DNA of 64,000 nucleotides from Aphanothece sacrum FPU1 (GCF_003864295.1 NZ_BDQK01000013.1:744001-808000), one strand, 5' to 3'; shown: positions 43,356 to 53,747, numbered from the stretch's first letter. The notes: generated by a model not told the origin, from the sequence alone. Numbers and translations: made by a program.

Positions 43356-45698
43356 TTATACAGACAAGAGGGGGTTTATTTGCGTCTTTAAAATTTCTAA
43401 GATTTGAGGCGGTAATAATAGAGTAGATTCAATTTCTTGAGAGACTTTAGGACTAATTTGTCCGTCTGAGTTTAAACATTCCACTAAAAATAAATTAGCT
43501 TGATAATACTGATCCCAGAGTTCTTGTTGTTCAGGGTTCAGTTGCCAATTATAACCAATTTGACGATGTTCAATCAGTAGATGATGAAACGTTTCAACCC
43601 ATTCTTTTCCTTCTTCTTGCCACCAAGTAAAAATATCTTCTTTCTTATTTTCGGGTGAAGGAAGTATAGATTTTAATGTTTGAAAACTTTCTTGAAAATT
43701 GGGATCTAACTGAAACTTGTTTTCTAATTCCAAAGTAAAACATAAATTCAGAAAATGTTTAAGATTGGGTTTTTCAACTAAGCGGACACTATCTACAAAT
43801 GCTCTGGCTAAAATAGAATCTAGTTGTAGTTCTTTATCTAATTTTAATTGACTTGATAAATTAATATCAAGAGCAAGAGCTAAGTCTAAATCTCGATGAC
43901 GAAATAAAGTAAAATAAAAAGCTCTTAAGGCTGATTTTTCACCAGAAAATTTCACTGATGATACCTTGTTCTCTAGAAGAACTAAGAATCTTTCTAATAG
44001 CAAATCTTGTTGAACTAAAGAATCAAGAACTTGTTTCATATTTTGCAATACAAAATCGGCATTAGGTAACAAACTAATCGTTAATAAAATTACCTCCCGC
44101 CAACGACTTTCTAGTATTTTTTGGGCTAATTTATTTAATTCATTTTTTAAAACTTCAGATTTTGTACTAACAATTTTTCTCGCTGTCAGATATTCTTGAA
44201 AAGTTAAATGAGAAAAAGAATAAATATCCCTCGCTCTTTCAATTAATAAACCATGCTGTAATTCAATGGATTTTAACACCGCTTCACTGGTTAACCATAA
44301 GGTTTCAGCATCTTCCTTCAAATCAAGAGAATTCTCTAGATATTCTTCGATAATATCTAAAACTTCCCGACTTTCAAAAAAACAACTATCCCGCTCAAAT
44401 GTAATAGCAGCAATTTGACATAAAAGCTTGATTTTATGAGGTAAGGGCAAATTATGATAAATACCATCTCTTTCAATACCTCTAGCTTGATCCCAACGCT
44501 GTAATAAAATATCTAAGCCAATTTGATATAATTTAGCTCGTTTAGTCGGGAAACTAGACCTTTCTTTAAAGACTGAACAGAGAAGATTTAGTAAAATAGG
44601 CGTAATCGCTAATTCTCGAATGGGCTGATTTTCAGGGAGATCTAATTGTTCTAGGAATTCATCTGCTTTATTCTTACCATTCCGCTTATTATCAGCCATT
44701 GCCACAAACCATCTTTGAGCAAAATTTTCAATACTGGTATGATCAAAATCAGCAATTTCTACATAGGTAAATCCCTTAAAATGAAATTGCTGAACCGCAC
44801 CTCTACAAGTCATAATAATTCTATTTTTGTAATAATCTTGAGCAAAATTATCAATATTTCTGTATAAAATCTCTCGACTTTCTTGAGAAATTTCATCTAG
44901 TCCATCTAATAAACAGAAAAATTTCCCCTCCTGCAATAAAGTCAAGCTTTGTTCATGAGATAACCCATGACCAAGACATTGTCTCATCAGATAAGATGAT
45001 AAATTAATTTCCTCATCAAACCCTTGTTCTAACCAACTTCTTAGCTGAATAAAACAAGGAATTAAGTCACCTTTATACTTGCCTTTACTACATTGGAGCG
45101 CAATATATTGTAAAAATGTGGTTTTTCCTGCTCCTGGTTTCCCCAAAATCATCAACTTGTTATATTTATTGATTATTTCGAGTCCAGATACCGCTTTCGG
45201 GTTAGTACCCTTAACACTAAATCTTTGTGTACTATTTTTCCCTTGTTGTAAATCAACAACTTCTAACCATCGTTGATGGGTTGGTTCAGGTAAAATCTTA
45301 ACCGTAGTATAAATTTGATCAAGGGGAGGTTGAGTTAACTCAAAAGAAGATTGTAAGCTATTACATTGGATTTGAATTTGCTCTCCCACTTTAGCGCGCA
45401 TCATCTTTACACATTCCTCAAGACCTAGATTTTCCACTATCCATTCAGGTTGCACTCGTTTGGGTGATTGTTCATAAGGTAAGTCAACAATTTCTTCCCA
45501 ATTAAGTTCTAATTTAAAACAAATTTCTTTAAAAATATGACGTTCAATGGGTCGCCCTGTCAAAAATTTCCAGACACATTGACGACTAGACAAGCCGACT
45601 TCACCCGCCAAATATTGCTGACTCCAGCCTTTCATGGCTAATATTTGCTTCGCTTGAGTAATTCCGTCTTCAGAAGAACGTACAGATCGGTGTGTCAT
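43356..45698 (-). CDS. HTH-NACHT STAND ATPase (bacterial NLR-like)
   Basis: 780 aa. The N-terminal 15-70 is a helix-turn-helix-like domain (KGWSQQYLAGEVGLSSRQCVW). A linker to about 170 leads to a NACHT module with Walker A GKPGAGKTT (186-194), Walker B FCLLDGLDE (261-269), MTCRGAVQQF as a sensor and a winged-helix region (PILLNLLCSVFKERSSFPTKRAKLY). SFSHLTFQEYLTAR is a marker of the family, and the remainder (about 500-780) is an all-helical NACHT C-terminal domain. Bacterial NACHT proteins are known anti-phage NLR relatives. The sensed trigger and the effector (perhaps DNA-binding) are not known here. No neighbouring defence genes are seen. Confidence 0.85.
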   Translation of the reverse strand: MTHRSVRSSEDGITQAKQILAMKGWSQQYLAGEVGLSSRQCVWKFLTGRPIERHIFKEICFKLELNWEEIVDLPYEQSPKRVQPEWIVENLGLEECVKMMRAKVGEQIQIQCNSLQSSFELTQPPLDQIYTTVKILPEPTHQRWLEVVDLQQGKNSTQRFSVKGTNPKAVSGLEIINKYNKLMILGKPGAGKTTFLQYIALQCSKGKYKGDLIPCFIQLRSWLEQGFDEEINLSSYLMRQCLGHGLSHEQSLTLLQEGKFFCLLDGLDEISQESREILYRNIDNFAQDYYKNRIIMTCRGAVQQFHFKGFTYVEIADFDHTSIENFAQRWFVAMADNKRNGKNKADEFLEQLDLPENQPIRELAITPILLNLLCSVFKERSSFPTKRAKLYQIGLDILLQRWDQARGIERDGIYHNLPLPHKIKLLCQIAAITFERDSCFFESREVLDIIEEYLENSLDLKEDAETLWLTSEAVLKSIELQHGLLIERARDIYSFSHLTFQEYLTARKIVSTKSEVLKNELNKLAQKILESRWREVILLTISLLPNADFVLQNMKQVLDSLVQQDLLLERFLVLLENKVSSVKFSGEKSALRAFYFTLFRHRDLDLALALDINLSSQLKLDKELQLDSILARAFVDSVRLVEKPNLKHFLNLCFTLELENKFQLDPNFQESFQTLKSILPSPENKKEDIFTWWQEEGKEWVETFHHLLIEHRQIGYNWQLNPEQQELWDQYYQANLFLVECLNSDGQISPKVSQEIESTLLLPPQILEILKTQINPLLSV

Positions 45699-46295
45699 AC
45701 TTATAGCTTAATTGAGTAATATAATTAGTTTTATATCCTTGAACAAATACATCAATTTATCTGAAGGAGACTGGGGGAGTCGCTACTAATTAATTTTCTC
45801 CCAGATATATTATCAATAGATAATTCACTATATAGAATGTATTTTAGATAAGTTCAAGCATTTTTGCTGTGATCACCGTCACTGAGATTTAGAGATCGAT
45901 ATTACACCTATATCAAGTATAAAGCATGATAGTAGAAAGCAATTGATAGAAAACACTTATTTCTTACATTAACAGAACAAAATGGCTATTAATGATCTTA
46001 AGAAATGTCTTGACCTTTTACATCCTGTCGTTGAAAACGCCAAGGAAATTAAAATATTTAGCCTAGTACTTTCAATTAGAGACACCGAAAGAAAATAACT
46101 GTCCTAACTTGTCTTCATTGTAACAAGCTATTGTCATATTATAAATAATTATGAATCTATGGAAACAAAAATTGATAAAGTAGAAAGAGTGTACATAAAA
46201 CCAAAAAATTAGCAATAAATACCAATAAACTTCAGAACTTGATTACCTGACTCCCTAAACTAGCTATAGCCATAGCTTTATTCTCAGTTAAATCT
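45699..46295. other. 597-nt spacer between the divergent NACHT and kinase genes
   Basis: AT-rich with no strong gene. One 38-codon frame at 45982-46098 (MAINDLKKCLDLLHPVVENA) could encode a small helical peptide or be the start of a dead gene. It has no good ribosome binding site. The spacer should carry divergent promoters for both genes, but I do not see a confident -35/-10 pair. Confidence 0.35.
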
Positions 46296-49010
46296 ATGAC
46301 AATGAGTAATATCAAACCGAACAAAATAACCCTTCGCTATTTAGTCCTGACAAGTATTGGTTTGATCGTGGCGCAATTGATTTTTGGGATCATTCAGGTA
46401 CGTTGGCGATACTATCAGAGTACGGAAAATATTCGAGATCGCGTACAAGATTTAGCTAAAGAATTACGCATTATTTCTCAAGAATCATCCCTTAAGCTAA
46501 ATGATTCTACCTTAGAACGATTAATGAGACAAAATAGTTTAGAAAATAAATTGGTTTATGGCATAATTATTAATGATCAGGGTCAGACAATAACCAGTTT
46601 TTTTAATCAAGAAGAAAAAACTATTTCTGATGCGATCACTACTCCAAATACCACTTCAATTAAACTTAGTAAAATCCTTGAAACAATTAAAAATAATCCT
46701 AAAATAAGGGAAATTCGTCAACCAGTTATCGTTTCTGGCGAATCTTTAGGAGAGATTCGTCTAGCTTATTCCTTAGAACCAACAGATCAAGAAACCCTCA
46801 AATCAGCCAGTAAAATTATTATTGCTTCTTTAATAGTGAGTGGAGTCTTGGTAATAATTACAGTCGCAATGTTTAAGAGAGAAATACAACGTCCATTACA
46901 AATTTTAGTTAAACAAGCTCAAGATATTCTGCCAACTGATGAAGTTTCAGACATTGATAATAAAGATGAATTAAGTCAATTACAGATATTAATTGATAGT
47001 CTGAGAAAACACTTAGAACGTTTTGAAAATTTACAGATAAAAGTTACAGAACAAAAAGCAACAGAAAAAGCGATTGAAGAACTTAGCAAAGCTAAAAATG
47101 AGTTTTTAGCCATGATTGGCCATGAAATTCGTACCCCGTTAAATGCAGTCACTGGAATGACCGGATTATTATTAGATACTCAACTAAATCCCCAACAAAA
47201 AGAATTTGTGAATATTGTCCGAAGCAGTGGAGAAAGTCTTTTGACGATGATTAATAATATTTTGGATTTCTCCAAAATCGAAGCCGAAAAAATTGAATTA
47301 GAAGAACAACCTTTTGAACTGGGCCCCTGTATTGAAGAAGTATTGCGTTTATTCGTTCCCCAGGCCTCCGATAAAAAATTAGAATTAGCCTATTTGATAG
47401 AACCAAATACTCCTAGTGCCATTGTGGGAGATAGCACAAGATTAAAGCAAATTTTAGCTAATTTAGTTGGTAATGCTGTTAAATTCACCGAAACTGGGGA
47501 AGTGGTTATATATATCAATGGGACATCCCTGTCTCAGGAAGAACCGACGGAAGAATCTTCCCCTAACTATGAACTGCGCTTCGCCATCAAAGATACAGGT
47601 ATTGGTATTCCCAATGATCGCTGTCATCGCCTATTCCAAGCCTTTAGTCAAGTTGATGCCTCTACCACCCGAAAATATGGGGGAACAGGGTTAGGCCTAG
47701 TCATCAGCAAACGTTTGACCGAGTTGATGGGAGGTAAAATGTGGGTACATAGTACAGAAGGAAAAGGATCGACATTTTACTTTACCCTTCAGACTAAGGC
47801 GGCCCCCAGTTATTGTCGCGCGACTTCTCAAGAAGGAGAACGGGAGTTAATGGGTAAACGAATGTTAATTATTGATGATAACCTGACAAATCAGAAAATT
47901 TTGACCTTACAAGCCCAATCTTGGGGAATGTTTACCTGTGCCGTTGATTCAGGTGAAAAATCCCTAGAATGGCTCGATCGCGGCATTACCTTTGATGTGG
48001 CAATTTTAGACATGAATATGCCTCAGATGGACGGTTTGTCCTTAGCTAAGAGCATTCGTCAACAACCCCACTGTCAAAATTTACCCCTAGTGATGCTCAG
48101 TTCCATCACGACTCAAGAGATCAACCAACAGTCTGATTATGCTGACTTTGCCGCCATACTAATTAAACCGATCCGACAAACTCAACTTTATAATAGTTTG
48201 ATGCAGATTTTCGCTGGAAAACCGATTATAGTGACTAAATCGGTTAAAGAAGCGTCCCCAGAACAATTAATGGCTGATATTATGCCTTTACGCATTCTGG
48301 TAGCGGAAGATGTGGGGGTCAATCAAGAGGTTATCCGTTTATTATTAGAAAAATTGGGCTATTGGGCTGATATGGTCAGTGATGGAGAAGAAGCTTTAGA
48401 CGCAATACGTAATAGACCCTACGATGCTGTTTTAATGGACGTGCGAATGCCTGTTATGGATGGATTAACGGCCACTCGTCAGATTTGTCAAGAAATCCCG
48501 AACCATAAGCGTCCCCGCATTATTGCCATGACCGCAGAATCAATGCGAGGCGATCGCGAAAAATGTCTGGCCTCTGGGATGGATGATTATATTTCTAAAC
48601 CTATTCGCATCGAGGAGTTAAAACAAGCCCTTAGACGATGTAAACCTCTAGCAAAAATGCCCGCTCTTGATGGTTCTACTCTCAATTCTTTACGAAAAAT
48701 GGCAGGAAAACGGGCGGGGGAGGTAATTAATAACCTAATCATGGGTTATCTTGAAGATGCTCCCCTACGTCTGTCTGCCATAAAATCCGCGATCGCTCAA
48801 AATGATCCAGACGCTTTACGTCAGGCGGCTCATGCTCTAAGATCGGCTAGTATTAATTTAGGGGCAACGGATTTATCTAATTTGTGTCAAGAATTAGAGA
48901 TGATGGGACGAAAAGGAACCATGTCTGGAGCAAATAAGAAAATGTCTGTCCTTAAAATGGAGTATGATCGAGTGTGTCAGACTTTGCAAAAAGAACTTAT
49001 TAAGATCTAA
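46296..49010 (+). CDS. Multi-domain hybrid histidine kinase (HK-REC-REC-HPT)
   Basis: 904 aa. Span 1 at about 12-35, a periplasmic domain to about 170, span 2 at about 172-195, a signalling helix, HisKA His276 ([14 protein letters not shown]), HATPase ([15 protein letters not shown]), receiver 1 with Asp572 ([13 protein letters not shown]), receiver 2 with Asp715 ([13 protein letters not shown]) and an HPT domain with His846 ([13 protein letters not shown]). It is a complete BarA-like phosphorelay in one chain, in tandem with a single-REC regulator 26 nt downstream. Confidence 0.93.
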   Translation: MTMSNIKPNKITLRYLVLTSIGLIVAQLIFGIIQVRWRYYQSTENIRDRVQDLAKELRIISQESSLKLNDSTLERLMRQNSLENKLVYGIIINDQGQTITSFFNQEEKTISDAITTPNTTSIKLSKILETIKNNPKIREIRQPVIVSGESLGEIRLAYSLEPTDQETLKSASKIIIASLIVSGVLVIITVAMFKREIQRPLQILVKQAQDILPTDEVSDIDNKDELSQLQILIDSLRKHLERFENLQIKVTEQKATEKAIEELSKAKNEFLAMIGHEIRTPLNAVTGMTGLLLDTQLNPQQKEFVNIVRSSGESLLTMINNILDFSKIEAEKIELEEQPFELGPCIEEVLRLFVPQASDKKLELAYLIEPNTPSAIVGDSTRLKQILANLVGNAVKFTETGEVVIYINGTSLSQEEPTEESSPNYELRFAIKDTGIGIPNDRCHRLFQAFSQVDASTTRKYGGTGLGLVISKRLTELMGGKMWVHSTEGKGSTFYFTLQTKAAPSYCRATSQEGERELMGKRMLIIDDNLTNQKILTLQAQSWGMFTCAVDSGEKSLEWLDRGITFDVAILDMNMPQMDGLSLAKSIRQQPHCQNLPLVMLSSITTQEINQQSDYADFAAILIKPIRQTQLYNSLMQIFAGKPIIVTKSVKEASPEQLMADIMPLRILVAEDVGVNQEVIRLLLEKLGYWADMVSDGEEALDAIRNRPYDAVLMDVRMPVMDGLTATRQICQEIPNHKRPRIIAMTAESMRGDREKCLASGMDDYISKPIRIEELKQALRRCKPLAKMPALDGSTLNSLRKMAGKRAGEVINNLIMGYLEDAPLRLSAIKSAIAQNDPDALRQAAHALRSASINLGATDLSNLCQELEMMGRKGTMSGANKKMSVLKMEYDRVCQTLQKELIKI

Positions 49011-49036
49011 CAACCCATCATTGTTAATGGTTAACT

Positions 49037-49972
49037 GTGAGCAGTCAAACTTTTCTATCAAAAACCCCTCTAATTCTGATTGTGGATGATGATCGAGCCA
49101 TGCGAACCTTGTTAAAAGTCGCCATGGAAGAAGAAGGTTATCGTGTGATAGAGGCCAAAAATGGTCAACAATGTCTGGAGGAATATAACCGGGCTAAACC
49201 GGATATGATCCTCTTAGATGCGATTATGCCGGAAATGGACGGATTTACCTGTTGTCAGCAACTTCGCGCCCTCCAGAATGATGTTTATCTGCCCATTCTA
49301 ATGATTACTGCTCTTGATGATCAAGACTCCATTGATCAGGCGTTTGTCGTAGGGGCCACAGATTATGTCACAAAACCTATTTATTGGTCGGTATTATCCC
49401 AACGGGTACGGCATTTATTGGAAACCAGTCAAGCTTTACAAGAGCTTCAGTCTTTAAAATATCAATTAGAGCGACAACAGCAGTGGCAAACTCTTTGGCA
49501 ACATTTGACGGGACAATTAACTAAACCGTTTCAGATTAAATCTTTACTTCAAAAAACGATTAATGAACTACGAACATTAGTAAATGCTCAACGGGTTGGA
49601 TTATCACAGGTTAATGATAAGTTCTTGGTAGAATCAATTGAACCTGGTTATCCTTCGGTTAAAACTTTATCTTGGGACAAATTGACAGGTTTTGAAGAGT
49701 ATAAAAATACTTATGAAGCCGAACAAATTGTCATGATTGATTTATTAAGTCAAACTGATATCCCTCAAACCGCGATCGCCCCTTGGGAACAATTAACGAT
49801 TAAAAGTTTAGCAATGGTTCCTATTATGGGTAAAGAAGGATTATTTGCTATTTTATGGATTCATCATTGCCAATCTTCCTATCAATGGGAATCTTGGGAA
49901 GTGGAATGTCTGTCTTATCTTAGGGACTTATTAGGGTTGACAACTAGCTACCATTTTGCTAACATTAACTAA
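49037..49972 (+). CDS. Response regulator with C-terminal GAF-like domain
   Basis: 311 aa starting at GTG 49037. REC domain with Asp61 (MILLDAIMPEMDG) and acidic pocket DDD in ILIVDDDRAM, then a coiled linker and a GAF-like domain (about 155-305, KTINELRTLVNAQRVGLSQV and GKEGLFAILWIHH). No DNA-binding or enzymatic output is seen, so it is likely a signalling adaptor. It is the probable phospho-acceptor partner of the preceding hybrid kinase, 26 nt upstream. Confidence 0.88.
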   Translation: MSSQTFLSKTPLILIVDDDRAMRTLLKVAMEEEGYRVIEAKNGQQCLEEYNRAKPDMILLDAIMPEMDGFTCCQQLRALQNDVYLPILMITALDDQDSIDQAFVVGATDYVTKPIYWSVLSQRVRHLLETSQALQELQSLKYQLERQQQWQTLWQHLTGQLTKPFQIKSLLQKTINELRTLVNAQRVGLSQVNDKFLVESIEPGYPSVKTLSWDKLTGFEEYKNTYEAEQIVMIDLLSQTDIPQTAIAPWEQLTIKSLAMVPIMGKEGLFAILWIHHCQSSYQWESWEVECLSYLRDLLGLTTSYHFANIN

Positions 49973-49993
49973 CAAACGCTAACAAATCAGCGA

Positions 49994-50317
49994 ATGTTTG
50001 TTCCATTACGAAAAGCTGTTGAAATTTTGGGTTTTCATCCCAATACATTAAGAAAATATGCCGACGAAGGAAAAATCAAAAGCATTAAAAATGAAGCTGG
50101 ACAACGATTGTACGATGTCCAATCCTACATTAATGGTGCAACTAGAACTTCCCTTGTTTGCTATTGCCGAGTCAGTTCAACAAAGCAACGAGACGACCTT
50201 GACCGACAAGTTAACTTCATGTACTCATTCTATCCAGAAGCAGAAATCATCAAAGATATTGGAAGTGGGATGGCTCATAGTAATACTGTTACATCTTCTA
50301 GTGCTGTTGTTAAATGA
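49994..50317 (+). pseudogene. Truncated IS607-type serine transposase (TnpA)
   Basis: 107 aa where about 190-200 is normal. It has an N-terminal MerR-like HTH (LRKAVEILGFHPNTLRKYAD) and the start of the serine resolvase domain with the catalytic Ser in CYCRVSSTKQRDDL. The family pattern holds up to IKDIGSGM, and then AHSNTVTSSSAVVK is unrelated to IS607. The catalytic core's second half and the C-terminal helix are lost. The end abuts the methyltransferase start (4-nt overlap). Confidence 0.85.
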
Positions 50318-51072
50318 CAAATAACTCGCTTAAGGCAGTACGTATCATTTTAGTCGAAACGGCTGGCCCTTTAAATGTGGGATCAGTAGCGCGAGTTATG
50401 AAGAATATGGGACTTAATCAGTTAATTTTGGTTAACCCTCGTTGCGATCGCTTCAGTGATGAAGCTAGACGCATGGCTGTTCATGGTCTTGATGTGTTAG
50501 AACAATCTCAATTAGTGGGTAGTTTGCCGGAAGCTTTAAGGGGATGTCAACAAGCAATCGCCACAACTTCTCGTTCTCGGACTCTTCTAACTCCCTTAGA
50601 ATCACCTAAAGAAGCCCTCCCCTGGTTACTGACACCTAACCTGACCAGTGCCTTAATTTTTGGGCCAGAAGATCGGGGCTTAAATAACGAAGAACTCAAC
50701 TATGCTCAGCGTTTTGTCGGAATTCCGGCAAATCCTGATTATCCTTCCCTTAATTTAGCGCAGGCGGTGGCTGTTTGTGCCTATGAACTCTATCAAGCGG
50801 CCCAAAGTGTTAGGGAACCTCTACCAACTATAGAATTAGCGTCATTGGACATTCTCGAAGGCTATTATCAACATTTAGAAGCCAGTTTACTTAAAATTGG
50901 TTATCTTTATCCTCATACCGTGACTGCTCGTATGGAAAAAATTCGGAGATTATATAATCGTGCTAATCTGACTCCTGAAGAAGTCGCTCTATTACGGGGC
51001 ATTCTCGGACAAATGGACTGGATGTGGCAACATTTATCCCAACAGGAGAGTCACAAAAGCCAACCATCTTAA
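50314..51072 (+). CDS. trmJ: SPOUT RNA methyltransferase, TrmJ/TrmH-like
   Basis: 252 aa. The SPOUT knot methylates RNA 2'-OH using SAM. Family blocks: VRIILVETAGPLNVGSVARVMKNMG, LILVNPRCDRFSDEARRMAVHG, then ALIFGPEDRGLNNEEL and IPANPDYPSLNLAQAVAVCAYELY. The C-terminal extension suits TrmJ (tRNA position 32). The start overlaps the truncated transposase end by 4 nt (ATGA), so expression may now depend on readthrough from the IS or the upstream regulator. Confidence 0.9.
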   Translation: MTNNSLKAVRIILVETAGPLNVGSVARVMKNMGLNQLILVNPRCDRFSDEARRMAVHGLDVLEQSQLVGSLPEALRGCQQAIATTSRSRTLLTPLESPKEALPWLLTPNLTSALIFGPEDRGLNNEELNYAQRFVGIPANPDYPSLNLAQAVAVCAYELYQAAQSVREPLPTIELASLDILEGYYQHLEASLLKIGYLYPHTVTARMEKIRRLYNRANLTPEEVALLRGILGQMDWMWQHLSQQESHKSQPS

Positions 51073-51117
51073 TTCGGTTGACTAGAAATAATCTGTCTCA
51101 TCAGGAAAAATCTACTT

Positions 51118-52473
51118 ATGTCTCGTCGAATTGTTAACCCTTCCTCCTCTAACAAAAACACCACTAACTCTCCTTCTCGTCGTTCTGTGAAAGCTAGAAG
51201 TAGTCAAAGTCGTCAACGAATTAATATGGTTTCAGGGAAAGCAAATTCCGACAGAGACAATACTATAAAAGAATCTTCTACCCTGACAGTTTCTGCAAAA
51301 CGGGTCGATACCCCATCCCGTCAGCGTAATAAGCCTCGTCCCCCTAATATTATTGCATCTGCCTTATTGTATGTCCTTCGTTTCGCCATTATGGGAGTAG
51401 GAATTGGTGCGATCGCCGGAACAGCTTTCACTGTTTTTGATCCTACTGGCTTTTTGGCGACTTACCTAAAATTTCCCTCCTCAACTGCGACTCCCCAAAA
51501 ACCCGCACCCATAGAGGTAGAAATTCCCCAAGAAACTCCTAGTAATGAAATTATTTTAAATCAAGAATTAACCAATCTCAAAACTAAATTACAAGCAATT
51601 GCAGCTAAATATCCAAAGGTTAAACCTCAAGCTTGGTTTTTGGATTTGGATAATGGGGCTTATATTAATTTAGGCGGTTCTACTCCTATTCCTGCGGCTA
51701 GTACCATTAAAATCCCTGTTTTAGTGGCTTTCTTTGAAGAAGTTGACAAGGGAAATATTCATCTTGATCAAATGTTGATAATGGATAAAGAAGTTATAAC
51801 TACTGGGTCAGGTGATATGCAATATATGCAGGTCGGAAAAAAATTTACCGCATTAGAAGTAGCGACTAAAATGATTATTATTAGTGATAATACTGCTACT
51901 GATATGTTAATTCGGCAAATTGGGGGTAAAGAAGTTCTCAATCAAAGGTTTAAAGAATGGGGATTAACTCATACTGTAATTAATAATCGTTTGCCGGATT
52001 TAGAAGGAACTAATACCACCAGTTCAGAAGATTTAGGTAAACTTTTAGCTAAAGTTGAACGAGGAGATTTTTTAAGTCCAAGATCCCGCGATCGCTTATT
52101 AGCTATTATGGAAAAAACCAAAACTAGAACTTTATTGCCTCAAGGGATTGAAAAAGAGGCTAATATTGCTCATAAAACTGGAGATATTGGCACGATTTTA
52201 GGGGATGCTGGAATTATTGATATTCCTACAGGAAAGCGTTATATTGGTGTAGCATTTGCCCAAAGAGCTTATAATGATCCCGCAGCAAGATCCTTAATTC
52301 AAGAATTTTCTCGAACAGTTTATCAACACTTTAAATATTATCAAACTCGTCCCACACCTAAAGTAATCGAAAATAAACCTAAACCTCCAGCACAACCGAC
52401 TAATTCCAATATTCCTGAAAATAAACCTAAACCCCAAGGACAAGCAGATAATTCTAATCATTCTAACAATTAA
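51118..52473 (+). CDS. Class A beta-lactamase-fold serine hydrolase
   Basis: 451 aa. A basic, disordered N-terminus (1-75) leads to one membrane span at about 78-105, a short linker, and a penicillin-recognising domain with SxxK Ser195-Lys198 (ASTIK), SDN 256-258 (ISDNTATDM) and KTG 353-355 (HKTGDIG). A Pro/Lys/Asn-rich tail follows from about 425. The catalytic triad of motifs is complete. It is membrane-anchored with the catalytic domain in the periplasm. It could be a true beta-lactamase or a peptidoglycan-active hydrolase of the cyanobacterial envelope. Confidence 0.88.
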   Translation: MSRRIVNPSSSNKNTTNSPSRRSVKARSSQSRQRINMVSGKANSDRDNTIKESSTLTVSAKRVDTPSRQRNKPRPPNIIASALLYVLRFAIMGVGIGAIAGTAFTVFDPTGFLATYLKFPSSTATPQKPAPIEVEIPQETPSNEIILNQELTNLKTKLQAIAAKYPKVKPQAWFLDLDNGAYINLGGSTPIPAASTIKIPVLVAFFEEVDKGNIHLDQMLIMDKEVITTGSGDMQYMQVGKKFTALEVATKMIIISDNTATDMLIRQIGGKEVLNQRFKEWGLTHTVINNRLPDLEGTNTTSSEDLGKLLAKVERGDFLSPRSRDRLLAIMEKTKTRTLLPQGIEKEANIAHKTGDIGTILGDAGIIDIPTGKRYIGVAFAQRAYNDPAARSLIQEFSRTVYQHFKYYQTRPTPKVIENKPKPPAQPTNSNIPENKPKPQGQADNSNHSNN

Positions 52474-52524
52474 TATTGATGTATCAAATAGGTATTATAA
52501 TAATCAAAAATCTCTCTTAAAACC

Positions 52525-52788
52525 ATGATAAATCTTACCATTCATAACCTAGACGAAAACCTCAAAAGTCGTCTACAAAAACAAGCTAAACAAAATGGAC
52601 ATACCCTGGAAGAAGAAGCTAAAGAAATTTTGCGTTTAGCCCTCATGAAAAATGAAAATCCTATCAATCTTGTTACTCTGATAGAGCGACGTTTTGCCCA
52701 TTGTGAAGACATTGAAATACCAGAAATACCTAGAGAACCTATCCGACAAATAGCCACCTTTTTAAAAAGCGGCTTCAATATAGTCTAA
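52525..52788 (+). CDS. Ribbon-helix-helix antitoxin (FitA/VapB-like), no toxin beside it
   Basis: 87 aa. The N-terminal RHH pattern is clear: INLTIHNLDENLKSRLQKQAKQNGHTLEEEAKEILRLAL. FitA-like antitoxins usually precede a PIN-domain toxin on the same strand, but the next gene (yraN) is convergent and overlaps the last 27 nt. This makes it an orphan antitoxin or a remnant of a lost pair. The C-terminus (PREPIRQIATFLKSG) may retain a toxin-binding function. Confidence 0.8.
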   Translation: MINLTIHNLDENLKSRLQKQAKQNGHTLEEEAKEILRLALMKNENPINLVTLIERRFAHCEDIEIPEIPREPIRQIATFLKSGFNIV

Positions 52789-53190
52789 TAACGTTAATTG
52801 ATAACCTTGCCATTGAATAGATTTACCAATTTTGATAGTAAGTGTATCGAGTTCTAACTCATTATTTTGACAAGGTTTATAATGAACTAAAGCCACATCA
52901 AAACGACAAGGAAGTTCAGCAAATTGCGTATATTTTCCTAAAAAATAAGCGGCTGTTTGCCTAATTTTAGCTTTTTTTTGACCTGTAATTGCCAAGACTC
53001 CCCCGCCATCCCAATTACAAGTTTTACGGGTTTTGACTTCAACAAAAGCAACCATAGAGGCGTTATAATGTTGAGCAATGAGGTCAATTTCTCCCCAAGG
53101 AGATCGCCAACGCTGTTGTAAAATTTGCCAACCGCCAGACAGTAACCATTGAGCGACAAATTGTTCTCCAACTTGGCCAATTGATGTCAT
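52762..53190 (-). CDS. yraN: UPF0102 (YraN) endonuclease-like protein
   Basis: 142 aa. The family is a predicted PD-(D/E)XK nuclease or resolvase-like protein, often in housekeeping clusters. The motif set is seen as GQVGEQFVAQWLLSGGWQIL, RWRSPWGEIDLIAQ (Glu and Asp), MVAFVEVKTRKTC (Glu-Val-Lys), and ITGQKKAKIRQTAAYFL. It converges with the antitoxin gene (27-nt overlap) and diverges from the pentapeptide gene. Confidence 0.92.
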   Translation of the reverse strand: MTSIGQVGEQFVAQWLLSGGWQILQQRWRSPWGEIDLIAQHYNASMVAFVEVKTRKTCNWDGGGVLAITGQKKAKIRQTAAYFLGKYTQFAELPCRFDVALVHYKPCQNNELELDTLTIKIGKSIQWQGYQLTLLDYIEAAF

Positions 53191-53243
53191 AAAATTGGTG
53201 TAAAGTAAATCAATAGAGTGTTATTGAGACAAGGTTAATCAAA

Positions 53244-53747
53244 ATGATAATCCCCAGAGTTTTCAATTATAGACGATTATTTCTAGTTATTACTTGTTTA
53301 GTGATTTCTTTTTTATTTTTCACTCCTGATCAATCTGTTTTAGCCGTAAGTTATAATCAACAGAATTTGGTAGGAAGCGATTTTTCTTATCAAGATTTAC
53401 GGGATGTTACCTTTGATCATGCTAACTTAAGGGGAGCTAATTTCAGTCACGCGAAGTTACAAGGAGCAAGGTTTTTTTCTGCTAATTTAGAATCAGCTAA
53501 TTTTGAAGAAGCGGACTTAAGATTTGCGGATTTAGAGTCTGCTAGATTAACCCGTGTTAACTTTACTAATGCGGTTTTAGAAGGAGCCTTTGTTACCAAT
53601 ACATTATTGAATGGGGCTATTATTGACGGGGCAGATTTTACAGATGTTTTATTACGTCCTGATACAGAAAAGAAACTGTGTCAAATTGCCCAAGGAACCA
53701 ATCCGGTTACTGGTAGAAATACAAAAGATACATTATATTGTCCCTAA
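53244..53747 (+). CDS. Secreted (lumenal) pentapeptide-repeat protein
   Basis: 167 aa. Signal peptide (YRRLFLVITCLVISFLFFTP to VLAVS, cleavage about residue 33). Then about eight A(D/N)LXX pentapeptide units form a right-handed quadrilateral beta helix (LRGANFSHAKLQGARF, LESANFEEADLRFADL and so on). A C-terminal segment has Cys residues LCQIAQGTNPVTGRNTKDTLYCP that could form a disulfide. Such proteins with a signal peptide often sit in the thylakoid lumen of cyanobacteria. The function is unknown. Confidence 0.88.
   Translation: MIIPRVFNYRRLFLVITCLVISFLFFTPDQSVLAVSYNQQNLVGSDFSYQDLRDVTFDHANLRGANFSHAKLQGARFFSANLESANFEEADLRFADLESARLTRVNFTNAVLEGAFVTNTLLNGAIIDGADFTDVLLRPDTEKKLCQIAQGTNPVTGRNTKDTLYCP

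Noticed and set aside
52542-53180. Minus-strand frames at 52542-52778 and 52938-53180
   Set aside because: They are shadows of the RHH antitoxin and of yraN in other frames.
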